Positions 41,296 to 49,881 of a stretch of 64,000 nucleotides of DNA are shown one piece after another. Origin of the DNA: Stenotrophomonas maltophilia (GTDB lineage Bacteria > Pseudomonadota > Gammaproteobacteria > Xanthomonadales > Xanthomonadaceae); the NCBI RefSeq assembly GCF_004684085.1, contig NZ_SRHZ01000089.1:62001-126000 (forward strand), given 5' to 3'. The number at the start of each line of letters is the position of its first letter. The stretch's first letter is position 1. The translations under genes and the position numbers were made by a program. The notes beneath the pieces were generated by a model. The model saw nothing but the letters and a program-made list of their open reading frames with translations. It did no database searches and was not told where the DNA came from.

Positions 41296-43488
41296 TCAGA
41301 TCACCGTCAGGTTGGCATACGCCATCACCAGCCACTTGCTGCCGGCATCGGCGAACTCGACCTGCACGCGGGCGTGGGCGCCGTTGCCTTCGTAGTCGGT
41401 CACCATGCCTTCGCCGAACTTGGGATGGGTGACCAGCGCGCCGAGCTTCAGCGGCGGCGCCTCGATCGAGGCGTGTCCCATCACCCGGCTGGCGCCCATC
41501 GATGCCGGTCGCGAGACCTGCACCTTCGGGCGCACTTCGTGCAGCAGCTCGCGCGGGATCTCGCGCAGGAAGCGCGACGGCAGGCTGTAGTTGTCCTGGC
41601 CATGAATGCGGCGCGACTCGGCATAGCTCAGCACCAGCTTCTGGCGTGCGCGGGTGATGCCCACATACGCCAGCCGGCGCTCTTCTTCCAGCCGCCCGCT
41701 TTCTTCCAGCGAACGTGCGCTGGGGAACAGGCCCTCTTCCACGCCAGCCAGGAACACCAGCGGGAATTCCAGGCCCTTGGCCGAGTGCAGGGTCATCAGC
41801 TGCACGCCCTCCTCGCCCGCCTGCGCCTGGCCCTCACCGGCCTCCAGCGCGGCATAGCCCAGGAAGGCCACCAGCTCATCCATGTCCTCGCCCACTTCCT
41901 CGATATCGTCTGCGCGGCGCACGAAGCGCGAGGCCACCGAGACCAGTTCGTCGAGGTTGTCGGTGCGCGATTCGGAGTCCAGCGCGTTACGGCTTTCCTT
42001 GCTCCAGTGCTCGCGCAGCTGCGAGCGTGCCAGCACGTGGTCCACGCGCTCGGCCAGGGTCATGTGCAGGGTCTGCGCCTGCAGCTCGTTGACCAGCACC
42101 AGGAAGCCGGCCAGCGCATTGCGCGCACGTGCGGCCAGTGCGCTGCCCTGGGTGACCAGCATGGTGGCTTCCCACAGCGAAATGCCCTGCGCGCGTGCCT
42201 CGCGGCGCACTTCGTCCAGCGTGCGATCGCCAATGCCACGGGTGGGCGTATTGACCGCGCGCTCGAATGCGGCGTCATCGTTGCGGTTGGACAGCAGGCG
42301 CAGGTAAGCCAGCGCATCCTTGATTTCGGCACGCTCGAAGAAGCGCATGCCACCGTACACGCGGTACGGCACCTGTTCGCTCAGCAGCGCTTCTTCCAGC
42401 GCGCGCGACTGCGCGTTGCTGCGGTAGAGCACGGCCACTTCGGTGTAGCTGCCACCATCGCGCACCCATTGGCGGGCGCGCTCGACGATGTAGCGCGCCT
42501 CGTCCATCTCGTTGTACGCGGCGTACAGGTCGATTGGCTCGCCGTCGCCGCTGTCGGTCCACAGCTGCTTGCCGATGCGGTCGGGGTTGTGCGCGATCAC
42601 CGCGTTGGCGGCGCCGAGGATGTTGGCGGTGGAGCGGTAGTTCTGTTCCAGGCGGATGGTCTGTGCGCCCGGGAAGTCACGCAGGAAGCCCTGCACGTTC
42701 TCGACCTTGGCACCGCGCCAGCCGTAGATGGCCTGGTCATCGTCGCCGACCACGAACACATGGCCCGAATCGCCGGCCAGCACGCGCACGAAGGCGTACT
42801 GGATGGCGTTGGTGTCCTGGAACTCATCCACCAGGATTTCGCGGAAGCGGGCGCGGTAGTGCGCCAGCAGGGCCGGGTTGTCGCGCAGCAGTTCATGCGC
42901 GCGCAGCAGCAGTTCGGCGAAGTCGACCAGGCCGGCGCGGTCGCAGCGCGCCTGGTATTCGATATAGGCCTGGCGCATGGTTTCCAGCCACGCATCATGC
43001 GGCTCGGGCTGGATGTGCTGCGGGCGGCGACCCTCGTCCTTCTGTTCGTTGATCCACCATGCAATCTGCTTGGGTGGGTACTTGCCGTCATCCAGTTCCA
43101 GCGCCTGCACCACGCGCTTGACCAGCCGCAGCTGATCGTCCGAGTCCATCACCTGGAAGCCTTCAGGCAGCTTGGCGTCCTGCCAGTGCAGGCGCAGCAG
43201 GCGGTTGGCCAGGCCGTGGAAGGTACCGATCCACATGCCACGGCTGCCGTGGGGCAGCTGTGCGTCGATGCGGTGGCGCATTTCGCCAGCCGCCTTGTTG
43301 GTGAAGGTCACCGCAAAAATGCCGTGGGTCGGCACGCCATCGACTTCATGCAGCCAGGCGATACGGTGGGTGAGTACGCGGGTCTTGCCGGAACCGGCAC
43401 CGGCCAGCACCAGGTGGTGGCCGGGGGGAGCGGAGACGGCTTCGCGCTGGGCCGGGTTCAGGCCATCAAGCAGGTGGGAGACATCCAT
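41296..43488 (-). CDS. uvrD: DNA helicase II UvrD (SF1A helicase)
   Basis: 730 residues with all helicase motifs in order: Q motif NPAQREAV, Walker A AGAGSGKTRVLTHR (~31-44), VDEFQDTN, VGDDDQAIYGWRGA, RLEQNYRS, LMTLHSAKGLEFP and YVGITRARQKL. It unwinds DNA 3' to 5' in nucleotide excision and mismatch repair. The C-terminal ~60 residues form the Tudor-like tail typical of UvrD (VTHPKFGEGMV). Length is normal. It is 9 bases from the end of the next gene on the same strand, so the two may be co-transcribed. Confidence 0.95.
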   Translation of the reverse strand: MDVSHLLDGLNPAQREAVSAPPGHHLVLAGAGSGKTRVLTHRIAWLHEVDGVPTHGIFAVTFTNKAAGEMRHRIDAQLPHGSRGMWIGTFHGLANRLLRLHWQDAKLPEGFQVMDSDDQLRLVKRVVQALELDDGKYPPKQIAWWINEQKDEGRRPQHIQPEPHDAWLETMRQAYIEYQARCDRAGLVDFAELLLRAHELLRDNPALLAHYRARFREILVDEFQDTNAIQYAFVRVLAGDSGHVFVVGDDDQAIYGWRGAKVENVQGFLRDFPGAQTIRLEQNYRSTANILGAANAVIAHNPDRIGKQLWTDSGDGEPIDLYAAYNEMDEARYIVERARQWVRDGGSYTEVAVLYRSNAQSRALEEALLSEQVPYRVYGGMRFFERAEIKDALAYLRLLSNRNDDAAFERAVNTPTRGIGDRTLDEVRREARAQGISLWEATMLVTQGSALAARARNALAGFLVLVNELQAQTLHMTLAERVDHVLARSQLREHWSKESRNALDSESRTDNLDELVSVASRFVRRADDIEEVGEDMDELVAFLGYAALEAGEGQAQAGEEGVQLMTLHSAKGLEFPLVFLAGVEEGLFPSARSLEESGRLEEERRLAYVGITRARQKLVLSYAESRRIHGQDNYSLPSRFLREIPRELLHEVRPKVQVSRPASMGASRVMGHASIEAPPLKLGALVTHPKFGEGMVTDYEGNGAHARVQVEFADAGSKWLVMAYANLTVI

Positions 43489-43497
43489 GCCCCCATT

Positions 43498-44901
43498 TTA
43501 CGGCATCGCCGTCGCGGCTCCTGCGACCACCTGAGTTGCCAGCACCTGCGCCTGCTGACGCAGTTCAGGCACCGCCAGGCTTTCCCACAGGCTACCGATG
43601 CGCAGGCTGCCGATCACGCCCAGCCGTGCCTGCGGCTGGCCACCCACTGCGCGCAGGCGGTCGCCCGGCACCGTGCTGTCCAGGCCCAGCCCATGTGGAC
43701 CGGGGCGGGCCAGGCCATCGGCCTGCAGCTGCTGCAGCAACGGATTGCGCAACGCGCTGGCGCGGGTTTCCACGCCGGTGGCGTTGATCACGCCGCTGAT
43801 CGTCCACTGCGACTCGGTGCCGGAGGCGTCACGGCCGGACAGCTGCAGAGCATCGCCTTCGCGCCAGATGCGCTGCAGGCGGGCACGGTGGATGCGCAGC
43901 TGGCCACTGTCCTGCAGGGTCTGCAGCTGTGCGTCGACCTCTTCGGCGATGCGGTGGCGATGCACGTCCCAATAGCGCACCACATGGCGCAGGAAGCGAC
44001 GCTGGTCGGCCTCATCGAGGCTGCACCACAGTGCCTGCCCATGTGGACGGATACGGTCCATCACGCCCTGCCATGGCAAGCCGTCGGCCTGCGCCTGACG
44101 AGCGAACCCGCGTAGCGCGCGCAGGCGCTGGCGCAGGTTCAACGGCAGCAGCGCAGCCGGGTCGAACGTAGGCAGACCACCATGCGCATGCGGCAACGGC
44201 AGCAGGCCGTGGCGCGAGATCACATGCAGCGGGCCGGAGTGGCCGGCGGCGACCAATGCCAGCACGGTGTCGGCCATGCTCAGGCCGGAGCCGACAATGG
44301 CGACGGCCTGCTCGCCGGCCAGAGTACGCACGCCGTCGTAGTCCCAGGCCTCGATCACGTCATCGGCGGGCAGTGCCTCGGCACCGGCCACCGGCAGCGG
44401 GCGCACGCTGTTGCCGGTGGCGAGCACCGCCTGCGCGGCGTGCAGCGCCTGGCCATCGCCCAGCTGCAGGCGGTAGCCATGGTCATCCGGCTGCAGACCC
44501 AGCACCGGCTGCGCGATCACCTGCAGCTGCGCCGGGCTGGCCGCAGCGGCCTCCTGCAAGCGCTGCTGCAGGTAGGCAGCAAAGTAATGGCGACACACGT
44601 AACGCTCGCCCAGCACCTCGCGCGCCTCGCCCGGGTAGGCATTGGCGGCCATCAGGTAGTCGAGGAAGTCGCCGGGCTGGTCGGCAAACGCACTCATCTT
44701 CGCCGCCGGCACGTTCAGCAGATGCTCCGGCCATGGCGTGGCATAGGCGATGCCCTGGGCCAGCTGCGAGGCGGGTTCGAAGATGGCCAGCGCCAGCGGC
44801 GCGTGGGCCTGGCGCAGTACCTGGATCGCCACCAGCACCCCGGCCGCACCACCACCGATGATCGCCAGGTCCAGTTCGCCATTACGCGGTGAATCAGTCA
44901 T
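43498..44901 (-). CDS. FAD/NAD(P)-binding oxidoreductase-like protein
   Basis: 467 residues. An N-terminal Rossmann loop IIGGGAAGVLVAIQVL binds FAD. A second dinucleotide site (AVAIVGSGLSMADTVLAL) lies mid-protein, and ATGNSVRPLP and NATGVETRAS are conserved flavin-contact segments. The order fits the FAD-NAD(P)-binding (PF13454-like) group related to HcaD/SidA-like monooxygenases. It is soluble; the substrate is unknown. The ATG at 44899-44901 begins 15 residues before the Rossmann strand. Confidence 0.8.
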   Translation of the reverse strand: MTDSPRNGELDLAIIGGGAAGVLVAIQVLRQAHAPLALAIFEPASQLAQGIAYATPWPEHLLNVPAAKMSAFADQPGDFLDYLMAANAYPGEAREVLGERYVCRHYFAAYLQQRLQEAAAASPAQLQVIAQPVLGLQPDDHGYRLQLGDGQALHAAQAVLATGNSVRPLPVAGAEALPADDVIEAWDYDGVRTLAGEQAVAIVGSGLSMADTVLALVAAGHSGPLHVISRHGLLPLPHAHGGLPTFDPAALLPLNLRQRLRALRGFARQAQADGLPWQGVMDRIRPHGQALWCSLDEADQRRFLRHVVRYWDVHRHRIAEEVDAQLQTLQDSGQLRIHRARLQRIWREGDALQLSGRDASGTESQWTISGVINATGVETRASALRNPLLQQLQADGLARPGPHGLGLDSTVPGDRLRAVGGQPQARLGVIGSLRIGSLWESLAVPELRQQAQVLATQVVAGAATAMP

Positions 44902-44964
44902 GCACCGATTGTAGGCCATCGGCGATGACAGGCCGGATTGCCGAAGCGGGCGGTTGCCGCCGCC

Positions 44965-46383
44965 TCACATCAACGCATCGGCCAAGCGTGCGATGCCCTC
45001 ACGGCTCCGCCGCCAGGCAGGACGCTTGCGCCACTGCTGCAGATCCAGCTGCCGCGATTCACGCAGGTAGCCATCCTCGATCCCGCACAACTGCTTCACC
45101 AGCGCGTGGTCGTAGCAGATCAGGCCGATCTCGGCATTCAGCGCGAACGAGCGGATATCCATGTTGATCGAGCCGAGCACGGCGATGTCCTCGTCCACGC
45201 TCATGTGCTTGGCATGCAGGAACTGCGGTTCGTAGAGGGCGATGCGCACACCACAGCGCAGCAGTTCGTCGTAGTACGCCTCCTGCGCCCACGAAGTCAG
45301 CCGCTGGTTGTTGCTGGCCGACAGGATCAGCTGCACCTGCACGCCAGACAATGCGGCGATACGCAGCGCACTCAGTGTGGCTTCGTCCGGCACGAAGTAC
45401 GGGGTGACCATCACCAGCCGGCGTCGCGCCAGGTGGATCAGCGCGGCTACCGCGTCGCGCGCGTTGCTGTACGGGTAGGCCGGGCCGCTGGGCAGCAGCT
45501 GGGTGGCGATGTCGTCGCTGCACTCGGGCACATCGGCGATCACATCCAGTCGCTGGCCGGTTTCGATGTACCAGTCACTGGCGAATACCGCTTCAAGGTG
45601 CGCCACCGCCGGCCCGCGTACGCGCGCCACCAGTTCGCGGTTGGGATGGCCGGCAACGAATTCAGGCCGCGCCAGGTTCTGCGAACCGACGTACCCCACT
45701 TCGTTGTCGATCACGGCGATCTTGCGATGGTTGCGCAGGTCCATGCGACCGCTGCGGCGCCAGCGCAGGCCGCCGGGCAGCATCGCGCGCACCTCGACGT
45801 CACGTGACCGCAGTCGCTTGCTGTACGCGCGCAGGCCCCGTTTGGCGCCCACCGCGTCGAGTAGCACGCGGCATTGCACGCCACGTGCTGCGGCGCGTTG
45901 CAGTGCCTCGACGATGGCCTCGCCCACCGTGTCATCGAACATCAGGTAATACAGCAGGTGCACCCGGTCCTGGGCCTGGTCGATGTCGGCAATCAGGTTG
46001 TGCAGCGATTCGTCGTAGTCGGTCAGCAGGTCGACCGCGTTACCGTGCACCGGCATGAAATCGCCTTGGCGCTGCACCAGCGGCACCACTTCGGCGCTGG
46101 CGGTATCGGCCTGCGGCGTCCAGCGCAGGCGGCGTTGCAGCGCCTGTTCCTCGCGGATGACCTGGGAGGCCTCGGCCTGGCGACGGATGCGCTCGCGCGA
46201 CAGCCACGGATGACCAAACAGCAGGTACAGCGGCAGGCCCAGCAGCGGCACGAAGCCGACCAGCAGCAGCCAGCTGCGCGCCGCACCCGGCGTGGTGCGG
46301 GTGGGGATCCAGCACAGCGCGACCAGCCGGATGAGCCAGTCGATCAGGAGCAGGTACGAACCCAGCAACCACTCGAACAGCAT
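44965..46383 (-). CDS. cardiolipin synthase (phospholipase D superfamily, ClsA type)
   Basis: 472 residues. Two N-terminal transmembrane helices (LLGSYLLLIDWLIRLVAL and SWLLLVGFVPLLGLPLYLLF) are followed by two phospholipase D domains. Each has an HKD motif: HRKIAVID in the first and HAKHMSVDEDI in the second, followed by GSQN and GSINMD. It joins two phosphatidylglycerol molecules into cardiolipin at the inner membrane. Two ATG starts are possible (46381-46383 and 46411-46413). I chose the shorter, which begins at the first hydrophobic helix. A longer frame upstream is not family-like. Confidence 0.88.
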   Translation of the reverse strand: MLFEWLLGSYLLLIDWLIRLVALCWIPTRTTPGAARSWLLLVGFVPLLGLPLYLLFGHPWLSRERIRRQAEASQVIREEQALQRRLRWTPQADTASAEVVPLVQRQGDFMPVHGNAVDLLTDYDESLHNLIADIDQAQDRVHLLYYLMFDDTVGEAIVEALQRAAARGVQCRVLLDAVGAKRGLRAYSKRLRSRDVEVRAMLPGGLRWRRSGRMDLRNHRKIAVIDNEVGYVGSQNLARPEFVAGHPNRELVARVRGPAVAHLEAVFASDWYIETGQRLDVIADVPECSDDIATQLLPSGPAYPYSNARDAVAALIHLARRRLVMVTPYFVPDEATLSALRIAALSGVQVQLILSASNNQRLTSWAQEAYYDELLRCGVRIALYEPQFLHAKHMSVDEDIAVLGSINMDIRSFALNAEIGLICYDHALVKQLCGIEDGYLRESRQLDLQQWRKRPAWRRSREGIARLADALM

Positions 46384-46545
46384 CGCGTCGTCCGTCGGGA
46401 GGTGATGGGTCATTCTGCCCACCGGGGTGTTTGGAGTCGAGCCGCGCCCCATGACCGACGGGCGCCATTGAGATGAACGCATCGCCATGCGCGCGGAGAA
46501 TGCCGCATGGCACGGAGCAGGATGTGCGCCCGGGTGCTCGACAGC

Positions 46546-46566
46546 GTGCCGACCAACGGTCGGCAC
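46546..46566. repeat. GTGCCGACC...GGTCGGCAC palindrome
   Basis: Short perfect palindrome (arms GTGCCGACC/GGTCGGCAC). The same core occurs at 1157-1173, and a close relative GTGTCGACC/GGTCGACAC occurs at 49312-49331 and near 57776. It lies in the gap between cls and rpmG. Confidence 0.65.
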
Positions 46567-46581
46567 CCACCGTCGGGCATG

Positions 46582-46608
46582 AAAAAACCCGCCACGAGGG
46601 CGGGTTTC
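46582..46608 (-). terminator. rho-independent terminator of rpmB-rpmG
   Basis: On the minus strand, AAACCCGCC and GGCGGGTTT flank CTCGT, followed by TTTT. It sits ~30 bases after the rpmG stop codon. It is the cleanest intrinsic terminator in the window. Confidence 0.9.
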
Positions 46609-46636
46609 TTCGGAGGCGATCAGCAATCCTTGCGGA

Positions 46637-46801
46637 TTACTTGATCTTGCCTTCCTTGTACGGGACGTGCTTGCGCACGACCGGATCGTACTTGGAGAAT
46701 TCCATCTTCCCCGGGGTGTTCTTCTTGTTCTTGTCGGTCGTGTAGAAGTGACCGGTACCAGCGGTCGAAATCATACGGACCTTATCGCGCTTGCCTGCCA
46801 T
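46637..46801 (-). CDS. rpmG: 50S ribosomal protein L33
   Basis: 54 residues, [20 protein letters not shown] at the start and [18 protein letters not shown] at the end, the standard L33 sequence of gammaproteobacteria without zinc-binding cysteines. A basic protein of the large ribosomal subunit. The ATG is at 46799-46801, 13 bases after rpmB in the usual rpmB-rpmG pair. Confidence 0.96.
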   Translation of the reverse strand: MAGKRDKVRMISTAGTGHFYTTDKNKKNTPGKMEFSKYDPVVRKHVPYKEGKIK

Positions 46802-46814
46802 GATCGTCTACTCC

Positions 46815-47051
46815 TCAGACCTTTTCGCCGCGCGCACGCAGCTCAGCCAGAACGGAATCGATACCGTTCTTGTCGATGGTGCGCAGTGCATGCGCGGAAA
46901 CACGAAGCTTCACCCAGCGGTTTTCGCTGGCAACCCAGAAGCGGCGCTCGTGCAGATTCGGCAGGAAACGACGACGGGTCTTGTTGTTGGCGTGCGAGAC
47001 GTTGTTACCCGTCTGCACTCGCTTGCCGGAAACCTGGCATACGCGGGACAT
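46815..47051 (-). CDS. rpmB: 50S ribosomal protein L28
   Basis: 78 residues, [20 protein letters not shown] then [17 protein letters not shown], a full-length L28. Required for large-subunit assembly. Transcribed with rpmG from the promoter at 47219-47247. Confidence 0.97.
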   Translation of the reverse strand: MSRVCQVSGKRVQTGNNVSHANNKTRRRFLPNLHERRFWVASENRWVKLRVSAHALRTIDKNGIDSVLAELRARGEKV

Positions 47052-47218
47052 GGCGCACCTCGATAGTAAGTTGTGTCAGCCCGTAGCCCGGGAGACGGCG
47101 GCCTCGATGGTTGCCCACCACACGTCAAGAGAATCAAAGGGTTACGCTGGCGTTGGGCGGCCGGGGACGTGCTCCCGGGGGCGCCGCCCGGTAGAAAACC
47201 GGACACAGCGAGCCGCGC

Positions 47219-47247
47219 ATTATGCACGGGTTCAAGCACTTGCGCAA
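47219..47247 (-). promoter_or_regulatory. sigma-70-type promoter for rpmB-rpmG
   Basis: On the minus strand, TTGCGC (47247-47242) and CATAAT (47224-47219) are separated by exactly 17 bases. The leader to the rpmB ATG is about 160 bases, with the rest of the 255-base gap showing no gene. Confidence 0.6.
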
Positions 47248-47306
47248 GTTACCCACAGGCTGGGACTGAACACGGCGACCGCTCCCCCCTGTAGCGCCGG
47301 GCCGGC

Positions 47307-47816
47307 TCAACGCAGGTGCGGGATGACCTGGGCCAGCAGATGGGCATCCTTCAACGCGCCGTGCAGGCCACGGTTGCCGGGAATACACAGGCGCTGCAGC
47401 ACATCGTCCAGCTTGTTGCCCTGGCCCGGCCAGCGCCCCCGCGCCAGCTTCAGGCTGCAGGTGATGCGGCAATGCTGGGCCAGCGTCCCGGAGATACCAG
47501 ACAGGCGCAGCTCGTTGTCCAGGAAACCCACATCGAAGGTGGCGTTGTGCGCGACCATCTCGCTGCCGCGCAGGAAGTCGAGCAGTTCGGCGGCTTTGCT
47601 GGAAAACAGTGGCTTGCCCACCAGCATCGCATCGCTGATGCCATGCACGCGCTGCGCGCCCCAATCGACCTTGCGCTGCGGCTGCAGGTAGGTGTGGAAC
47701 TGGCGGCCGGTGAGCTGGCCATCGATCAGCTCCACCGCACCGATTTCAATGACGCGATGACCCAGGCGGTGCGAAATGCCGGTGGTTTCGGTATCCAGTG
47801 CGACGATGCGACTCAT
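47307..47816 (-). CDS. DnaQ-like 3'-5' exonuclease (DEDDh)
   Basis: 169 residues with the DEDDh exonuclease set: Exo I in VALDTETTG (Asp and Glu at ~8/10), Exo II in MVAHNATFDVGFL, and Exo III in LHGALKDAHLLAQ with His and Asp five apart. It resembles the exonuclease half of the Pol III epsilon subunit but is shorter than full DnaQ (~240 aa) and is not next to rnhA. A standalone exonuclease of the epsilon-like group is more likely than the replicative proofreader. The ATG is at 47814-47816. Confidence 0.82.
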   Translation of the reverse strand: MSRIVALDTETTGISHRLGHRVIEIGAVELIDGQLTGRQFHTYLQPQRKVDWGAQRVHGISDAMLVGKPLFSSKAAELLDFLRGSEMVAHNATFDVGFLDNELRLSGISGTLAQHCRITCSLKLARGRWPGQGNKLDDVLQRLCIPGNRGLHGALKDAHLLAQVIPHLR

Positions 47817-47871
47817 GCGTGAGGCTGTTTCCTGTTGCGTGCCGTGATGATTTTCGCATGCCCGGTGCGTG

Positions 47872-48765
47872 TCACCCCAACACCTCCACCACCCAATCGA
47901 TGAACACCCGCAGCCGCTGGCTCATGTGCCGGTTCGGCGGGAACATCACATGCATCGGCATCGGTGGCAGCTGCCAGTCCTGCAGCAGCGGCATCAGCTC
48001 GCCACGCGCCACATGCGGTTCGGCCATGTAGCTGGGCAGCGCCACCACGCCCAACCCCGCCAACGCCGCGGCCAGATAGGCATTGCCGTCGTCGAAACCG
48101 ACCGTGTAGCGGCCCTGCACTTCGATGCGCTCATCGCCACGCTGGGCGCTGAACACCCGGGCACGGCCACTGCGCGGGCTGAGGAAGCCGACCATGTGGT
48201 GATCGGGCCCTTCCAGCGCGCGCGGGTCGGCCGGCAACCCGAAACGCTGCACATAGCCCGGGCTGGCGTGGAAGCCGATCGGCAGCGCAGCCAACGGCCG
48301 CGCCACCAGCGCCGGGTCGGCCGGGGTGCCACCACGGATCACGCAGTCGACGTTGTCGGCGATGACATCGACCTCGCGGTCGCTGACGCCGATGTCCAAC
48401 TGGATCTCCGGGTAACGCGCCTGGAAATCCGGCAGCGCCGGTACCAGCTGCAGCCGCGCATACGGCCCGGGCACATCCACGCGTAGGCGGCCACGCGGCT
48501 GGGTAACAGCGTCGCCCAGCCCACCCTCCACCTCTTCCAGCTCGGCCAGCAGGCGGGCGATGCGTGGGTAGTAGGCCGCGCCATCGGCGGTGACGCTGAC
48601 CCGGCGCGTGGTGCGGTTGAGCAGGCGCAGCCGCAGGTGCGCCTCCAGCTGCTGCACCAGCTGGGTGGCCGTGGTGCGGCTGATCTGCAGGGTCTGCGCA
48701 GCGCGGGTGAAGCTGCCGGTCTCCACCACCCGGGCAAACGCCCGCATCGCCTCGAAACGGTCCAT
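47872..48765 (-). CDS. LysR-type transcriptional regulator
   Basis: 297 residues: an N-terminal winged helix-turn-helix (FARVVETGSFTRAAQTLQISRTTATQLVQQLEAHLRLRLLNRTTR, in two parts across residues ~8-53), then a periplasmic-binding-like effector domain (~90-297). It binds a small ligand and controls neighbouring genes, commonly those transcribed divergently. The ATG at 48763-48765 directly precedes the DNA-binding domain. It is divergent from the RidA-like gene, with an operator-like T-N11-A sequence between. The likely target is that gene and itself. Confidence 0.9.
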   Translation of the reverse strand: MDRFEAMRAFARVVETGSFTRAAQTLQISRTTATQLVQQLEAHLRLRLLNRTTRRVSVTADGAAYYPRIARLLAELEEVEGGLGDAVTQPRGRLRVDVPGPYARLQLVPALPDFQARYPEIQLDIGVSDREVDVIADNVDCVIRGGTPADPALVARPLAALPIGFHASPGYVQRFGLPADPRALEGPDHHMVGFLSPRSGRARVFSAQRGDERIEVQGRYTVGFDDGNAYLAAALAGLGVVALPSYMAEPHVARGELMPLLQDWQLPPMPMHVMFPPNRHMSQRLRVFIDWVVEVLG

Positions 48766-48775
48766 GGCGGGCCAT

Positions 48776-48796
48776 GATTGTTTGGGATTTGCAATC
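48776..48796. promoter_or_regulatory. predicted LysR operator (GATTG-N11-CAATC)
   Basis: A perfect inverted repeat, GATTG and CAATC with 11 bases between, located 11-31 bases upstream of the lysR ATG in the divergent gap. The T-N11-A layout is the classic recognition pattern of LysR-type regulators, and the position suggests autorepression plus control of the divergent gene. Confidence 0.6.
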
Positions 48797-48873
48797 AATC
48801 TAGGCCGATCATCGCGGTTTATCCAGACAGCGCTGGCGGGGAGGATGGCGTTCTCTCCCACGGGATCTTCCCC

Positions 48874-49263
48874 ATGTCACAGCGTGATGTCGTTTTCCCC
48901 GCCGGGCGCCAGGCCCTGTACGAGCGCAACCGCTACTCGCCGGCGATCCGATCCAACGGCTTCCTGTTCGTCTCCGGCCAGGTCGGCAGCCGCGATGACG
49001 GCTCGCCCGAGCCGGACTTCGAAGCGCAGGTGCGCCGCGCCTTCGAGAATCTCAACGCGGTGCTGGCCGCCGCAGGCTGCACCTTCGATGACGTGGTCGA
49101 CGTGACCGTGTTCCTGGTCGATCCAGAGAAGAACTTCGAGAAGGCCTGGGCGATCGTGCCCGAGTACTGGGGCGAGGCGCCGCACCCGACCCTGACCGGT
49201 ATCGGCGTGACCTGGCTGTACGGGTTCCAGTTCGAGATCAAGGTGATCGCGAAGCTGCCATGA
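48874..49263 (+). CDS. RidA-family (YjgF/YER057c/UK114) protein
   Basis: 129 residues with the family opening NRYSPAIRSNGFLFVSGQVG, then FEAQVRRAFENLNAVLAAAG and the C-terminal FQFEIKVIA strand. RidA proteins hydrolyse reactive imines and enamines. In an eye alignment the position of the RidA catalytic Arg is Leu (PTLTGIGVTW instead of a PxR pattern), so deaminase activity is doubtful. It may belong to a different Rid subgroup. The ATG at 48874 is the likely start; no clear Shine-Dalgarno was seen. It is divergent from the LysR gene that may control it. Confidence 0.8.
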   Translation: MSQRDVVFPAGRQALYERNRYSPAIRSNGFLFVSGQVGSRDDGSPEPDFEAQVRRAFENLNAVLAAAGCTFDDVVDVTVFLVDPEKNFEKAWAIVPEYWGEAPHPTLTGIGVTWLYGFQFEIKVIAKLP

Positions 49264-49268
49264 CACGG

Positions 49269-49331
49269 GTAGTGCCGGCCGCTGGCCGGCAACCTGGCGG
49301 GGTCGAAAGGCGTGTCGACCAAGGTCGACAC
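49269..49331. repeat. GTAGTGCCGGCC palindrome and GTGTCGACC palindrome
   Basis: GTAGTGCCGGCCGCTGGCCGGC at 49269-49290 and GTGTCGACC/GGTCGACAC at 49312-49331. Up to 49420, similar GTCGG-CACCCACC and GGCAGGAGG fragments follow without a clear fold. The 220-base gap ahead of the metal efflux operon holds no gene. Confidence 0.65.
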
Positions 49332-49483
49332 CCACCAGGGCAGGAGGTCGGCACCCACCAAGGCAGGAGGTTGATCCCCACCAAAGCAGGCGGCGCGGCC
49401 CACCTGAACGGGAGATTCCGACGAATTCCCGAACTGACCATTGATATTGTATCCGGCGAAAACCACTTGCTAGCCTCCCTTCC

Positions 49484-49825
49484 ATGCGCCGGATCACCCG
49501 CCACCTTCGTTCGTACCTGCTGATGCTGCTGATGGCGGCATTCGTGGTCGTGCCGGTGGCTGACGCACTGGCCTGCACGGTGGAACCGCATGCGACCACC
49601 GTGCACATGGAATCCGCCCCCGACGACGCCGATGGCGACTCCGGCGGCAAGCACGCAGGCGCCGACGCCTGTGGCCACAACCACTGCCACCACTCCAACC
49701 TGAGCCTGCCCACGGGCACGCTTGCTGCGTTCGGCACACCGCTGCCGGCGCGCTGGATGAATGCTGGCGATGTCGCGACCTATGCCGTCGCGCAGGACGA
49801 ATTGGCACGTCCCCCCCGGGCGTGA
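49484..49825 (+). CDS. small secreted His/Asp-rich protein of the metal efflux operon (CzcI-like)
   Basis: 113 residues: a signal peptide (YLLMLLMAAFVVVPVADALA) then a segment rich in Asp, His and Cys (HMESAPDDADGDSGGKHAG, then CGHNHCHHSN) that could bind divalent metal. It is the first gene of a czc-type operon, where small periplasmic metal-binding or regulatory proteins such as CzcI are found. The similarity is general. It is 56 bases ahead of the outer-membrane factor. Function in metal sensing is inference. Confidence 0.6.
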   Translation: MRRITRHLRSYLLMLLMAAFVVVPVADALACTVEPHATTVHMESAPDDADGDSGGKHAGADACGHNHCHHSNLSLPTGTLAAFGTPLPARWMNAGDVATYAVAQDELARPPRA

Positions 49826-49881
49826 GTTGAGCGCGTCCCGCAATCGCGGGCTCCCGTTTCACTCACAACCGGAATCCCCCT

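Noticed and set aside
41374-44115. 913-codon plus-strand frame opposite uvrD and the FAD protein
   Set aside because: It crosses two opposite-strand genes and their gap and has no recognisable domain.
46402-46640. Coding extension upstream of cardiolipin synthase to the rpmG terminator
   Set aside because: The frame stays open, but the residues are not like the family, overlap a palindrome and the terminator, and precede the first membrane helix.
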